DNA of 20,074 bases from JAIRTY01 sp050257395 (GCA_050257395.1 JBLMWU010000097.1:1-20074); one strand, 5' to 3'. Positions 5,923 to 13,493 are shown, numbered from the stretch's first letter. Made by a program: numbers and translations. The notes: a model not told the origin generated them from the sequence alone.

Positions 5923-7509
5923 TCAGCGGGTGGCGGGCGGGGCGGGCGCCTGCGCGGCGGCGGCCTCGGCGAGCTTGCGGCGCATGATCTTGCCCGAGGA
6001 GGTGGCGGGCAGCGACTCCATGAACACCACGCGGCGGGGCCGCTTGTAGGCGGCCAGCTGGTCACGGGTGAAGTCGATGAGCTCCGTCCCGGTGACCCGC
6101 GCGTCCTGCCGCGGCACCACGTAGGCGCAGGCGATTTCCCCCTTCACCGGGTCGGGGACCGGCCCGACGGCGACCATGGCGACGGCGGGATGCCCGGCCA
6201 GCACCCGCTCGATCTCCGCGGGGTAGACGTTGTAGCCGGCCGTGATGATGAGGTCCTTGCGGCGATCCACGATGAAGAAATGCCCCGTCGGGTTGGCATA
6301 GGCGATGTCGCCGGTGTGCAGCCACCCGTCGGGCTCGATCACGGCTGCGGTCTCAGCCTCGTTGCCGAAGTACCCCATCATCACGATCGGGCCGCGGACC
6401 ATCAGCTCACCAGGTTCCCCGGGCGGCGCGTCACGGGTCACGTCTGCCAGGTCGGCGACCCGCACCTCCACCCCCGGCAGCGCGACCCCGATCGAGCCGG
6501 GGAGGTTGGGGGCGTAGATGGCGTGCGTCGTGCCCAGGCCGGACAGCTCGGTCATGCCCCACAACTCCAGCAGCGGGGCGCCGCTGCGCCGCTGCCACGC
6601 GTCGATCGTCGCGGTCGGGATGGTCTGCCCGCCGACCGTGCACACCCGCAGCGATCCGAGCCGCGCCCCGGCCAGTTCCGGTGCGGCCAGCATCATGGCG
6701 TACATCGCCGGCACGCCCTCGAACATGGTCGCCTCATGCTCGCCGACCAGCGCCAGCGCCTCCGCGGCCGAGAAGCGCTGCATCAGCACCACGGTGCCGC
6801 CGGCCAGGAACGTGCCGTTGATGACGACGTTGCCGTAGACGTGCGGTGCGGGCAGCGCGGTCACCACCACGTCCCGGTCGGTCCGGCCGTGCATGGTCGC
6901 GGTCAGCGCGCAGTTGAACAGCACCGCCCGCTGTGACTGCATCGCTCCCTTGGGGTGCCCGGTGGTGCCGGAGGTGTACCCGATGGTGCAGAGGCCAGCA
7001 GGGTCGGCACCCGGCGGGCTGGTCAGCGGATCGGTCCCGGCGAGGGCGGCGAAACCGGCCGGGCCCTCGGTGTCCAGGCCGCACACAAACCCGACGCTGC
7101 CGATCCCGGCGGCCAGCTCGGTGAGAACGGGCAGCTGGGCATCGGAGGTGAGCACCGCGGCCGAGCCGCAGTCCTGCAGGATGTACGCGACCTCCGGCGG
7201 GGTCAGCATGACGTTGATGGGGTTGACCACGGCACCGGCCCGCAGGATGGCGTGGTAGGCCGCGACCCACTGCCAGCTGTTGGGGCCGTACAGCGACACC
7301 ACCTGGCCCGGCCTCACCCCGGCCGCCAGCAGGCCGGCCGCCGAGCGCGCGGCCAGGTCGTCGAGCTCGGCGTAGCTCAGGCTCCGCTCGGCGGTGATCA
7401 GGGCCGTCTTGTCCCCGTACCGCCGGGCGGCCGCCGCCAGGATGTCACCCGGGCCGCGCATGACGGCCGCGGCCGGGTGAGCACTGACGGTCTCAGATCC
7501 AGGCGTCAT
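5923..7509 (-). CDS. Fatty-acid/carboxylate-CoA ligase (AMP-forming)
   Basis: 528-aa ANL-superfamily enzyme that activates a carboxylic acid to the acyl-adenylate and then the CoA thioester. All core motifs are present: the phosphate-binding YTSGTTGHPKG (178-188), WGMTE (317-321), GWLHTGD (395-401), the hinge DRRKDLIITAGYN (415-427), and the catalytic lysine in SSGKIMRR (K507). Length is normal for medium/long-chain or aryl ligases; the acid is not predictable from sequence by eye. ATG 7509 is preferred over TTG 7515 because a TACATT -10 puts transcription start on it and no ribosome binding site is visible. A dyad upstream suggests repressor control. The Ala/Pro-rich C-terminal extension (about 515-528) is probably disordered. 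It converges with the CGNR gene, 22 bases apart. Confidence 0.9.
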   Translation of the reverse strand: MTPGSETVSAHPAAAVMRGPGDILAAAARRYGDKTALITAERSLSYAELDDLAARSAAGLLAAGVRPGQVVSLYGPNSWQWVAAYHAILRAGAVVNPINVMLTPPEVAYILQDCGSAAVLTSDAQLPVLTELAAGIGSVGFVCGLDTEGPAGFAALAGTDPLTSPPGADPAGLCTIGYTSGTTGHPKGAMQSQRAVLFNCALTATMHGRTDRDVVVTALPAPHVYGNVVINGTFLAGGTVVLMQRFSAAEALALVGEHEATMFEGVPAMYAMMLAAPELAGARLGSLRVCTVGGQTIPTATIDAWQRRSGAPLLELWGMTELSGLGTTHAIYAPNLPGSIGVALPGVEVRVADLADVTRDAPPGEPGELMVRGPIVMMGYFGNEAETAAVIEPDGWLHTGDIAYANPTGHFFIVDRRKDLIITAGYNVYPAEIERVLAGHPAVAMVAVGPVPDPVKGEIACAYVVPRQDARVTGTELIDFTRDQLAAYKRPRRVVFMESLPATSSGKIMRRKLAEAAAAQAPAPPATR

Positions 7510-7515
7510 TGCCAA

Positions 7516-7545
7516 AATGTAGGTGAGGGTGCGCGGGCGTGTCGC
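7516..7545 (-). promoter_or_regulatory. Possible leaderless promoter of the acyl-CoA ligase
   Basis: On the minus strand GCGACA (7545-7540), an 18-base spacer and TACATT (7521-7516) form a plausible -35/-10 pair. Transcription would begin at or next to the ATG at 7509. The -10 fits TANNNT well, and the -35 matches only four of six consensus positions. Confidence 0.4.
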
Positions 7546-7546
7546 G

Positions 7547-7560
7547 TACCCACTCGGGTA
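7547..7560. promoter_or_regulatory. Inverted repeat, probable operator of the acyl-CoA ligase
   Basis: TACCC-ACTC-GGGTA is a perfect 5-bp inverted repeat with a 4-bp centre, immediately upstream of the predicted -35. TetR-family regulators of acyl-CoA metabolism in actinobacteria commonly bind short TAC...GTA-type dyads. No such regulator is encoded in the window, so the cognate protein is unknown. Confidence 0.45.
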
Positions 7561-7585
7561 ATTTCCGGGCCGGTTTCCTGACTAT

Positions 7586-7624
7586 CCGCAGCGTTTGCGG
7601 TACGGCCCGGCTTCGCCAGCCGGG
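7586..7624 (-). terminator. Tandem hairpins after the propeller gene
   Basis: Two stem-loops lie just past the stop of the beta-propeller gene on the minus strand. CCCGGCT-TCGCC-AGCCGGG (7606-7624) has a perfect 7-bp stem, and CCGCA-GCGTT-TGCGG (7586-7600) a perfect 5-bp stem. There is no U-tract, which is usual for high-GC actinobacterial terminators. They would end the secreted hydrolase/propeller transcript before the acyl-CoA ligase promoter region. Confidence 0.5.
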
Positions 7625-7639
7625 TGTGGCGGCATCCGG

Positions 7640-9145
7640 TCAGAAGATGCCGTGCCCGCCGGTCTGGGTGGCGTAGTCGGTGTGGTCACAGGACGAGGTG
7701 TTGTTCTGCGACTGGGTGCACTCGCCCGCGTTGGCGGTGCCGGTGTTGTCGGCGTACTGGTCGTCGCTGTAGGTGATCGACGCCAGTCCCGTGGTGGGGC
7801 TGGCGGCGACGCCGAAGTCGTCGAAGAGGTCACGGTTGTCGTTGCCGCTCGACATGCAGCTGATGCCGCCCTGGCAGACGCCGCCGTAGTGGACGACCGG
7901 GGTCACCTTGCTCTGCGCCCAGGAACCGCCGCCGACCACGTTGAGGTTCTGGGCGAAGAACACCGACCACGGCTCGTTCTGGCAGTCATAGGTGCCGGTC
8001 TGCCCGCAGGTCTGGAAGTTCGCGGCCGCCGGTGTGCCGTAGAAGACCAGGTCGACCTTGCCCGGGGCCCCGGCGGTCAGCCACGGGAAGATCGCGGTCG
8101 TGGCGGCCGTGCCGTGGTTCACCCGGCCGGGCTTGCTCCAGTGCTGGCCGTGGTCGCCGGAGTAGGCCAGGTACACGTTCTGGTCATCGGACCAGGTGGC
8201 GTACACGTTGCCCGCGGTGTCGACCGCGACCGCGGGGAAGTTGTTGGCGAAGTTCGCCGAGGCGCTGGGCGAGGAGTAGATGACGTAGTCGGTGAACGAC
8301 AGCGTGGTAACCCCGGCGGTGGTGGTGGGCACCCCTACGGCCATGTAGGCGGTGTTGAACGAGGAGCAGGTCACGATCGCCGTCGCGCTCGGCGGGCAGC
8401 CCGCGAAGACCTGGTACACGTCGCCGGTCTTCGGGTCGACGGCGATGTTCCCGATCTCGTTGTTGTTCAGCGTGCCCAGATAGATGCTGGTCTGCGCCGG
8501 GTTGATCGCGTCGTAGGTCGCCAGGGTGGTGGGCTGCCCGGCGGCCACCTGGCCCTGGTTGACCACGATCTGGTCACCGGTGGCGATCGAGTGGTAGGAG
8601 AGGTAGAAATCGTTGGCTCCCGCGGCGGCGATCCACTCCCGGTCGTCGCCGGGCACCGTGGCCGAGGTCACGTCGCTGGCCCAGGTGTGGCCGCCGTCCT
8701 GGGACAGGCTGACCGTCACGTCGCCCAGCGTCAGGCTCGCCACGTACAGGTTGTCAGTGCCGGCGCTGTTCCTGGCCGGCGCGGTCGCCAGATCGGTGTC
8801 TCCGCCGCCGGGTGCCAGGCCTGTCGCGCCACCTGAGACAGAGGAGATCTCGTTCGGCTGTGGCAGAGAGCCGTAAGTCGCGCCCCCGTTTGCCGACGAC
8901 CAGGCGTCGGTGCCCGATCCCAGGCCGTTCTCGGAGGAGATGTAGAAGTGGCCCGCCTGGTCGGCCCTGATCTGCGGCTCGGCCGCCTGGTTGAACGTCG
9001 TGGTCGAGCCGGACGGTGGCGGCGGCAGCACGCCGTGGGTGAACGGAGGACTGGTGGCCGCTGCCGCCCCGGGCACGGCCAGTGGCACCGCCAGGGCGGC
9101 GATGCCGATGACTGTCAGAGCTGAGCCGGTAACACGGAATCCCAT
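7640..9145 (-). CDS. Secreted sialidase-like (BNR/Asp-box) beta-propeller protein
   Basis: 501-aa exported protein. Residues 1-29 are a signal peptide (basic MGFR, a hydrophobic core, AAAA cleavage region). The mature part is rich in Gly, Thr, Asn and Asp and has propeller-like repeats. One clear Asp-box is SQDGGHTW (148-155), and a degenerate one is SGDHGQHW in the second half. Between them are recurring blade signatures such as IAVDPKTGDVYQVF and VAVDTAGNVYATW. Several Cys pairs in the C-terminal third suggest disulfides, fitting an extracellular location. True sialidases also need an N-terminal RIP motif and an Arg triad, which I could not confirm, so glycosidase activity should not be assumed. 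GAGGAGG precedes ATG 9145 at a good distance. It follows the S15-like hydrolase by 28 bases and is probably co-transcribed with it. Confidence 0.8.
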   Translation of the reverse strand: MGFRVTGSALTVIGIAALAVPLAVPGAAAATSPPFTHGVLPPPPSGSTTTFNQAAEPQIRADQAGHFYISSENGLGSGTDAWSSANGGATYGSLPQPNEISSVSGGATGLAPGGGDTDLATAPARNSAGTDNLYVASLTLGDVTVSLSQDGGHTWASDVTSATVPGDDREWIAAAGANDFYLSYHSIATGDQIVVNQGQVAAGQPTTLATYDAINPAQTSIYLGTLNNNEIGNIAVDPKTGDVYQVFAGCPPSATAIVTCSSFNTAYMAVGVPTTTAGVTTLSFTDYVIYSSPSASANFANNFPAVAVDTAGNVYATWSDDQNVYLAYSGDHGQHWSKPGRVNHGTAATTAIFPWLTAGAPGKVDLVFYGTPAAANFQTCGQTGTYDCQNEPWSVFFAQNLNVVGGGSWAQSKVTPVVHYGGVCQGGISCMSSGNDNRDLFDDFGVAASPTTGLASITYSDDQYADNTGTANAGECTQSQNNTSSCDHTDYATQTGGHGIF

Positions 9146-9173
9146 GGGGGCCTCCTCGGGGGCGGGGGCGGAG

Positions 9174-11057
9174 TCAACTGCCGTGGGCCGGCAGGGTCAG
9201 GGTCAGGTTGCTGACGGTGACGGCCGAGGGCAGGGTGTCGGGCCGCCAAGTGGGGGAGTCGTCCGGGGTGAGCTCCAGCTTGAGCTGGTGACCGGCCGCG
9301 AGCGACCAGGCAGCGGGCCACAGCTCGAACGCGGCCCGCAACTTCTGGCCGGGCGCTGACGCGGTCAGCCGGTACACGGTGCGGGTGATGAGGGCCTGCT
9401 GCCCGGTCGCCGGGTCCACGTCCCACAGCCGGGCGGCCAGTGCGGCGTCGGTGCCGGCCAGGGTTGCGGTGAGCCGCACCACCGGCGCCCCGATCAGCGT
9501 GACCGGCGCTGCTGGTGACCAGGTCCACGCGGCGACGCCGGGATCGGTGGCGGTGCTCATGATCCGGCAGCCGCCCATGGTGCCGGGCAGCGCTCCGCCG
9601 GTCACCGGATCGGCCTGCGCCGACTCCGGGCCCGGGACGGGGGTGGGATCGTTCACCAGGGTGACCGGGCCGGTCGCGCTGAACCGCGGTGAGGCCGGGG
9701 CCAGGGCGGGGAACGAGGCCGCGGTGTAGGTGGCCGCCTGCTGGCCGGGCAGGCACCCGGTTGTGGTGACCGTGAACCGGGGGAGCTGCGGCCGGCGGCC
9801 GGCCAGCACGGCGGACAGGAACGTGTTCGCTTCGCTGTTGACCGCCGCCCACAGCGCGTGCGGGTTGGCGGCGTAGGGGTGGCCGAGGTCGCCGAGTGCG
9901 GCCCAGACCGGGTAGCCAGGGTAGGCGGCGGTCAGCCGGTTGACCTCCTGCAGCAGCTGGATGCCGGGGAACAGCGGGTCGGTCAGGCCCTGGGCCGCGA
10001 ACACCGGCACCTGGAACGCCGGTCCGGGCACGGGGAGATAGAACGGGGAACGGTAGTCCCGCAGCTGCGCCAGCGCCTGTGCCACCAGCGGGTCGCGCTG
10101 GCTGCCGGGCTCCCCCGCGCTGATCGCGGCGAACCAGCCGGGCAGGTCGGCGGTGGGATCGGTGGCGCCCGCGTACTGTGCGGTCGCCCCGCCGTCGGCG
10201 AACAGGGCGGCGACGTAGCTCTGCTTCTCCACGCCGTACGGGGTCTCGTGGGGCCCGTCCGGCGGGGCGCCGTGGTAGCCGTCGGAGGCCCGGCCGTTCT
10301 CCTCGAGCGCCTGCGCCAGGTCGGTCCAGCTGAACTGCGGCACCGCGGCGGCCAGCCGGATCGGCACCCCGGCGGGTGAGCGCCACGGCACCAGCGCGCC
10401 GCCGGGCTCCATGACCCTGTCCTGGCTGAGCGCGAGCAGCCAGGACTGCCCGCCGCCGTAGGAGTCCCCGGTCACCGCCACCCGCGAGGGATCAGCGACG
10501 TGCGCGTCCACCAGCAGCCCGGTCAGGTACTGGGTGTCGTGGATCTCCCACCGCCGGTCCGCCAGGTGCGTCCAGCTCGCCCGGCCCTGGCACGCGGGAT
10601 CGGTCAGGTAGGTGTAGCCGCTGGCAAGCTCCTTCCCGCAGGAGCGGTGGAAGCCGCGGGCGGTGTAGGTCAGCACCGCGAAGCCGTGCGCGGCGAACCA
10701 CACGTTGTTCCAGTGCCAGGTGTTGGTCCCGTTGCCGTCCAGGCTGGTGGCCTCGAAGTCGGTCTTGGAGTTGCCCCAGCCGTGCAGCATCACCATCAGC
10801 GGCAGCGGCCCGCTGGCCCCGGCCGGCAGGGTCAGGTCGGTGTCCAGCGGGGTGCCGTCGAAGCTTGCGACGATCCCGGTGCACAGCGTGTACGCGGTGC
10901 CGCCAGCGGGCGCCGGCTCGGCCGTCCCGGCCATACCCAGCGGGCAGGCGGCAGGCGGGCTGGCCGCCCGCGCGGGGCCCGCCGCGGCCAGCGCCAGTGC
11001 AGATGCGGCGGCAATCAGCAGCACCCGCCACCCGGGTCCTAACGCACCCGTCACCAT
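9174..11057 (-). CDS. Secreted X-Pro dipeptidyl-peptidase (S15)-like serine hydrolase
   Basis: 627-aa exported alpha/beta hydrolase. A signal peptide covers about 1-32 (VLLIAAASALALAAAGPARA). The hydrolase domain has VMLHGWGNSKTDFE near residue 89, followed by the nucleophile elbow GDSYGGG with Ser199. The likely acid is Asp360 (GLTDPLFPG) and the likely base His393 (GDLGHPYA), completing the triad. Residues about 470-627 form a jelly-roll PepX_C-type domain (PVVRLTATLAG...RLWDVDPATG; AGHQLKLELTPDDSP). S15 relatives cleave X-Pro dipeptides, acyl groups or esters such as cocaine, and the substrate here cannot be fixed. ATG 11057 is chosen because GGAGGTGG lies just upstream and it begins the signal peptide; in-frame starts farther upstream would spoil the signal. 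It is the first gene of a two-gene unit with the propeller protein. Confidence 0.85.
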   Translation of the reverse strand: MVTGALGPGWRVLLIAAASALALAAAGPARAASPPAACPLGMAGTAEPAPAGGTAYTLCTGIVASFDGTPLDTDLTLPAGASGPLPLMVMLHGWGNSKTDFEATSLDGNGTNTWHWNNVWFAAHGFAVLTYTARGFHRSCGKELASGYTYLTDPACQGRASWTHLADRRWEIHDTQYLTGLLVDAHVADPSRVAVTGDSYGGGQSWLLALSQDRVMEPGGALVPWRSPAGVPIRLAAAVPQFSWTDLAQALEENGRASDGYHGAPPDGPHETPYGVEKQSYVAALFADGGATAQYAGATDPTADLPGWFAAISAGEPGSQRDPLVAQALAQLRDYRSPFYLPVPGPAFQVPVFAAQGLTDPLFPGIQLLQEVNRLTAAYPGYPVWAALGDLGHPYAANPHALWAAVNSEANTFLSAVLAGRRPQLPRFTVTTTGCLPGQQAATYTAASFPALAPASPRFSATGPVTLVNDPTPVPGPESAQADPVTGGALPGTMGGCRIMSTATDPGVAAWTWSPAAPVTLIGAPVVRLTATLAGTDAALAARLWDVDPATGQQALITRTVYRLTASAPGQKLRAAFELWPAAWSLAAGHQLKLELTPDDSPTWRPDTLPSAVTVSNLTLTLPAHGS

Positions 11058-11165
11058 CGCCACCTCCGGCATCGGAGCACCCGGCAGACGTGGTGCGCGC
11101 TGCGTGACCGGTATGTTACCCACGGGTCAAGTTGCTGCCTAGATCCCAGGTCAGAGCAAATTTCG

Positions 11166-11195
11166 GGATAGATCTGGATAGATACGGATAGAAGC
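11166..11195. repeat. Three tandem 10-bp repeats in a divergent promoter region
   Basis: The unit GGATAGAT-NN occurs three times head to tail (11166-11175, 11176-11185, 11186-11195). Seven bases (GGATAGA) are identical in all three copies, and the first two share eight. The 10-bp period puts each copy on the same face of the helix. The repeats lie in a 237-base intergenic region between the divergent hydrolase and transglutaminase genes, followed by GGATTTTTTCC (11199-11209). The layout suggests a cooperative regulator-binding site. Confidence 0.55.
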
Positions 11196-11282
11196 CACGG
11201 ATTTTTTCCAGGCCGGCCAGCAGGCGTGGCCGCGGCAAAAAGACCCATTGACGGCACCGGGTGCCCGTTCCGGGGCGAAACG

Positions 11283-11288
11283 TACACT
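11283..11288 (+). promoter_or_regulatory. -10 box for the transglutaminase-like gene (leaderless)
   Basis: TACACT fits TANNNT and ends seven bases before GTG 11295, so transcription would start at the codon itself. No convincing -35 lies 16-18 bases upstream, which suggests activator dependence or an alternative sigma factor. TTGACG at 11249-11254 is too far away for a normal spacer. Confidence 0.4.
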
Positions 11289-11294
11289 GATTCG

Positions 11295-11978
11295 GTGCCT
11301 GCTGAGGATCTCGAGCTCTACCTGCGCCCCACCTGGTTCATCGACTGCGACGCGCCGGAGGTCAGGCGGCGCGCGGAGGAGGCGGTCGCCGGTGCCGCCA
11401 GCGACGAGGAGCGCGCGCGGCGGCTCTTCTACCTGGTGCGCGACGGAATCCGGTACGACCCCTACTCGATCACCCGGGATCCGGCCGGCTACCGGGCGAG
11501 CGCGGTCCTCGCGCAGCCGGCCGCTTACTGCATCCCCAAGGCCGTCCTGCTGACCGCGCTGGCCCGGGCCGCCGGCATCCCGGCCCGGCTCGGCTTCGCG
11601 GACGTGCGCAACCACCTGTCCAGCGAGAAGCTGCTCGCCCGGCTCGGCACGGACCTGTTCGTGTACCACGGCTACACCGAGTTCTGGCTCGGCGGCCGGT
11701 GGGTGAAAGCGACCCCCGCTTTCAACATCGAGCTCTGTGAGCGATTCGGGGTCAAGCCGCTGGAGTTCGACGGCCGCAGCGACGCCCTGTTCCACGCGTT
11801 CTCCGCGGACGGCCGGCGGCACATGGAGTACGTGGCGGAACGCGGCAGCTTCGCCGACCTGCCGCTCGGGGAGATCATGGACGCGTTCGCAGCCCACTAC
11901 GGGGACATCGGGGCGGACACCGGCCAGGAGCGCGACGAGCTTTTCGATTCCCGCGGTGGCGCGCCCGCGCCCGGCTAG
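11295..11978 (+). CDS. Transglutaminase-like superfamily protein
   Basis: 227-aa cytosolic protein with the papain-like transglutaminase core. Helix 1 with the nucleophile is QPAAYCIPKAVLLTALARAAGIPAR (Cys79). The histidine lies in YHGYTEFWLGGRWVKATPAFN (His125), and the usual acidic third member appears as the TPAFN segment. N-terminal residues about 1-50 (YLRPTWFIDCDAPEVRRRA; FYLVRDGIRYDPY) match bacterial transglutaminase-like proteins that act as Cys proteases or amidases, but no substrate is known. I start at GTG 11295 because it follows a -10 box at leaderless spacing; an in-frame GTG at 11226 would translate non-coding-looking AT-rich DNA. An Asp/Glu racemase-family gene begins 29 bases after the stop, so the two are probably an operon. 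Confidence 0.82.
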   Translation: MPAEDLELYLRPTWFIDCDAPEVRRRAEEAVAGAASDEERARRLFYLVRDGIRYDPYSITRDPAGYRASAVLAQPAAYCIPKAVLLTALARAAGIPARLGFADVRNHLSSEKLLARLGTDLFVYHGYTEFWLGGRWVKATPAFNIELCERFGVKPLEFDGRSDALFHAFSADGRRHMEYVAERGSFADLPLGEIMDAFAAHYGDIGADTGQERDELFDSRGGAPAPG

Positions 11979-12007
11979 CAGGGCTCACCGGCGGCGGGAG
12001 ACCGGCG

Positions 12008-12706
12008 ATGAAGACGATCGGCCTGCTCGGCGGCATGAGCTGGGAGTCCTCGATCGTGTACGAGCGGATCATCAACGAGGAAGTACGGCGGCGGCTCGGC
12101 GGGATGCACGCCGCTGACCTGCTGATCCGCTCCTATGACTTCGCCGTCGTCGAGAGGCTGCAGGCGGCGGGCGACTGGGAGCAGGCGGGGCGGCTGCTGG
12201 CCGGCGACGCGCGCCGGCTCGCGGACGCCGGCGCGGGGGTCCTGGTGCTGTGCACCAACACCATGCATGAGGTCTACGACGCCGTCGCCGCGGCGGTCGG
12301 CATCCCGTTCCCCCATATCGCCGACGCGACCGCGGCCGCGGTCAGGGCCGCCGGGCTGACCAGGGTGGGGCTGCTGGGCACCCGGTTCACGATGGAGCGC
12401 GCCTTCTACCGCGGCCGCCTGGAGCAAGCCCACGACCTCAGCGTGCTGATCCCCGGCGAGCCCGACCGCACCGTGGTGCACGAGGTGATCTACGGCGAGC
12501 TGGTGCGCGGGATCATCCGGGAGCAGTCGCGGCAGCGGTACCTGGAGATCATCGGCCGCCTCCGCGACCGGGGCGCCCAGGGCGTCATCGCCGGCTGCAC
12601 CGAGATCGAGCTGCTCGTCAGCGCCGGGGACGCCGGCCTGCCCTACTTCCCGACCACCCGGCTGCACGCCCTGGCCGCCGTGGACCTCGCGCTCGCCGCC
12701 GGCTGA
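12008..12706 (+). CDS. Aspartate/glutamate racemase-family protein
   Basis: 232-aa enzyme of the PLP-independent Asp/Glu/hydantoin racemase superfamily, close in pattern to YgeA/RacX broad-specificity amino-acid racemases. The N-terminus IGLLGGMSWESS is characteristic. The two catalytic cysteines that swap a proton on opposite faces of the substrate are Cys82 (VLCTNTMH) and Cys197 (AGCTEIEL). The domain-swap hinge GLLGTRFTME is also present. GGGAG lies seven to eight bases before ATG 12008. It follows the transglutaminase-like gene closely, and a set of hairpins ends the unit. A role in making or recycling D-amino acids for the cell wall is possible; the exact substrate is uncertain. Confidence 0.87.
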   Translation: MKTIGLLGGMSWESSIVYERIINEEVRRRLGGMHAADLLIRSYDFAVVERLQAAGDWEQAGRLLAGDARRLADAGAGVLVLCTNTMHEVYDAVAAAVGIPFPHIADATAAAVRAAGLTRVGLLGTRFTMERAFYRGRLEQAHDLSVLIPGEPDRTVVHEVIYGELVRGIIREQSRQRYLEIIGRLRDRGAQGVIAGCTEIELLVSAGDAGLPYFPTTRLHALAAVDLALAAG

Positions 12707-12713
12707 CCGTCGC

Positions 12714-12809
12714 GGCCCGGGCTGGACAGCGGGTGCCGCCCGGGCCGGGCAAAGCGCTCGTACCGGCAGAAACACGAGCGGAGCTGGCGCCCCGCCCGGT
12801 GGGCGGGGC
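12714..12809 (+). terminator. Cluster of three hairpins after the racemase gene
   Basis: Three stem-loops follow the racemase stop. GGCCCGGG (12714-12721) pairs with 12739-12746. CGCTCGT (12755-12761) pairs with ACGAGCG (12774-12780). GCCCCGCCC-GGT-GGGCGGGGC (12789-12809) has a perfect 9-bp stem and 3-base loop. The last is the strongest hairpin I noticed in the window. No U-tract follows. Confidence 0.55.
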
Positions 12810-12829
12810 CGGAAAGGGTCCCTTGGTCC

Positions 12830-12858
12830 TTGCCCCGGCCCGGGCACAGCGTTAACGC
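12830..12858 (+). promoter_or_regulatory. Possible promoter of the 154-aa hypothetical gene
   Basis: TTGCCC (12830-12835), a 17-base spacer and TAACGC (12853-12858) precede ATG 12866 by seven bases, again close to leaderless spacing. The hexamers are only moderate matches. Confidence 0.3.
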
Positions 12859-12865
12859 TGGGAGC

Positions 12866-13330
12866 ATGGAGGCGCTTCACGAGTTTCACGCCTGCGACGG
12901 CGTCCGCCTGCCGTTCGGCACCGCCTGCACGGCGCTCGACCGCCACGGCCAGGACATCATCGCGCAAGCGGCACTCCTGGCGGCCCGATCCGGCAGCGCC
13001 GCGGCAGCAGGCTGGCTCGGCGCCCGGTCGCCGGTGGTGACGGCGCCGCTGGAACGGGACGGCGAGCGTTCAGCCACGATGGCGATACGGTGGATCCCGG
13101 CCGGCCCGGCAGCCGCAGCCGGCGGTGATCCGGCCGGATGGCTGCACGCTCAGCTGCGGCTGCTGCCCCGTCAGACGGGCGATGAGGCGATCACCGAGCT
13201 GCTGCTCACGGTGCGCTGCGAGGTCAGCCCGGCCGCACTGGGCGCCTTCGACCCTGACCACTGCGCAGGCTTCCTGCGGCATGCAGCCGCCGAACTCGAA
13301 CGCAGGGCCGCCGCCCGGCCCGTGCGATAA
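12866..13330 (+). CDS. Hypothetical protein, 154 aa
   Basis: I do not recognise the family. The protein is soluble and Ala-rich, with no signal peptide or membrane segment. It opens with MEALHEFHACDGVRLPFGTAC, has Cys residues near 11 and 19, and ends in an alternating hydrophobic/charged region (ITELLLTVRCEVSPAALGAFDPDHCAGFLRHAAAELERRAA) that looks helical. Codon use with strong third-position G/C supports real coding. ATG 12866 is preceded by GGGAGC with almost no spacing and by a possible -10 at leaderless distance. Its last codons and stop lie inside one copy of a 46-bp repeat. It converges with a small minus-strand membrane protein gene, 19 bases apart. Confidence 0.6.
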   Translation: MEALHEFHACDGVRLPFGTACTALDRHGQDIIAQAALLAARSGSAAAAGWLGARSPVVTAPLERDGERSATMAIRWIPAGPAAAAGGDPAGWLHAQLRLLPRQTGDEAITELLLTVRCEVSPAALGAFDPDHCAGFLRHAAAELERRAAARPVR

Positions 13331-13356
13331 CGCTGGAAATGCGCCCAGGTCACAGC
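13311..13356. repeat. 46-bp dispersed repeat, copy A
   Basis: This segment matches 14667-14712 at 43 of 46 positions by manual alignment, in the same orientation. The mismatches are at bases 17, 33 and 37 of the unit. It spans the end and stop codon (TAA) of the 154-aa hypothetical gene and the stop of the convergent small membrane protein. The shared core is TAACGCTGGAAATG. Confidence 0.8.
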
Positions 13357-13493
13357 AGGCCCAGGACCAGGAGCAGCACGCCAGCGAGGCCCGCGCCGGC
13401 GGCAACTCCCCGCCTCTCCCTGTCCGGGGGACCCGGGACGATAAACCAGACGCCGCCGAACAGGATGATGATGGCACCGACGGCTATGAGCAT
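13350..13493 (-). CDS. Small two-helix membrane protein, 47 aa
   Basis: Two hydrophobic segments (MLIAVGAIIILFGGVWFIV and AAGAGLAGVLLLVLGLL) flank a short charged loop (PGPPDRERRG), the look of a small membrane hairpin protein. No family recognised. ATG 13493 is chosen because it starts right at the first helix; CAGGA just before it is very close. The same frame is open up to an ATG at 13571, giving a 73-aa version with a Gly/Pro-rich N-terminus, and I cannot exclude this. The stop codon lies in copy A of the 46-bp repeat. Confidence 0.45.
   Translation of the reverse strand: MLIAVGAIIILFGGVWFIVPGPPDRERRGVAAGAGLAGVLLLVLGLL

Noticed and set aside
7595..8836. Long plus-strand open frame opposite the propeller gene
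   Set aside because: Its product is an Arg/Gly/Val-rich low-complexity sequence typical of antisense frames in high-GC DNA, while the minus strand has a signal peptide and propeller motifs.
7640..9145. Annotation as a true sialidase
   Set aside because: Only one clear Asp-box and one degenerate box are seen, and the Arg triad and RIP motif could not be located.
12846..12867. Possible third copy of the 46-bp repeat (GCGTTAACGCTGG)
   Set aside because: Only about 12 bases of the core match, and flanks differ; likely chance or a shared promoter-like motif.
11975..12967. Minus-strand open frame over the racemase gene and its 3' hairpins
   Set aside because: It runs through three strong hairpins and a clear plus-strand enzyme with both catalytic cysteines; no recognisable protein.
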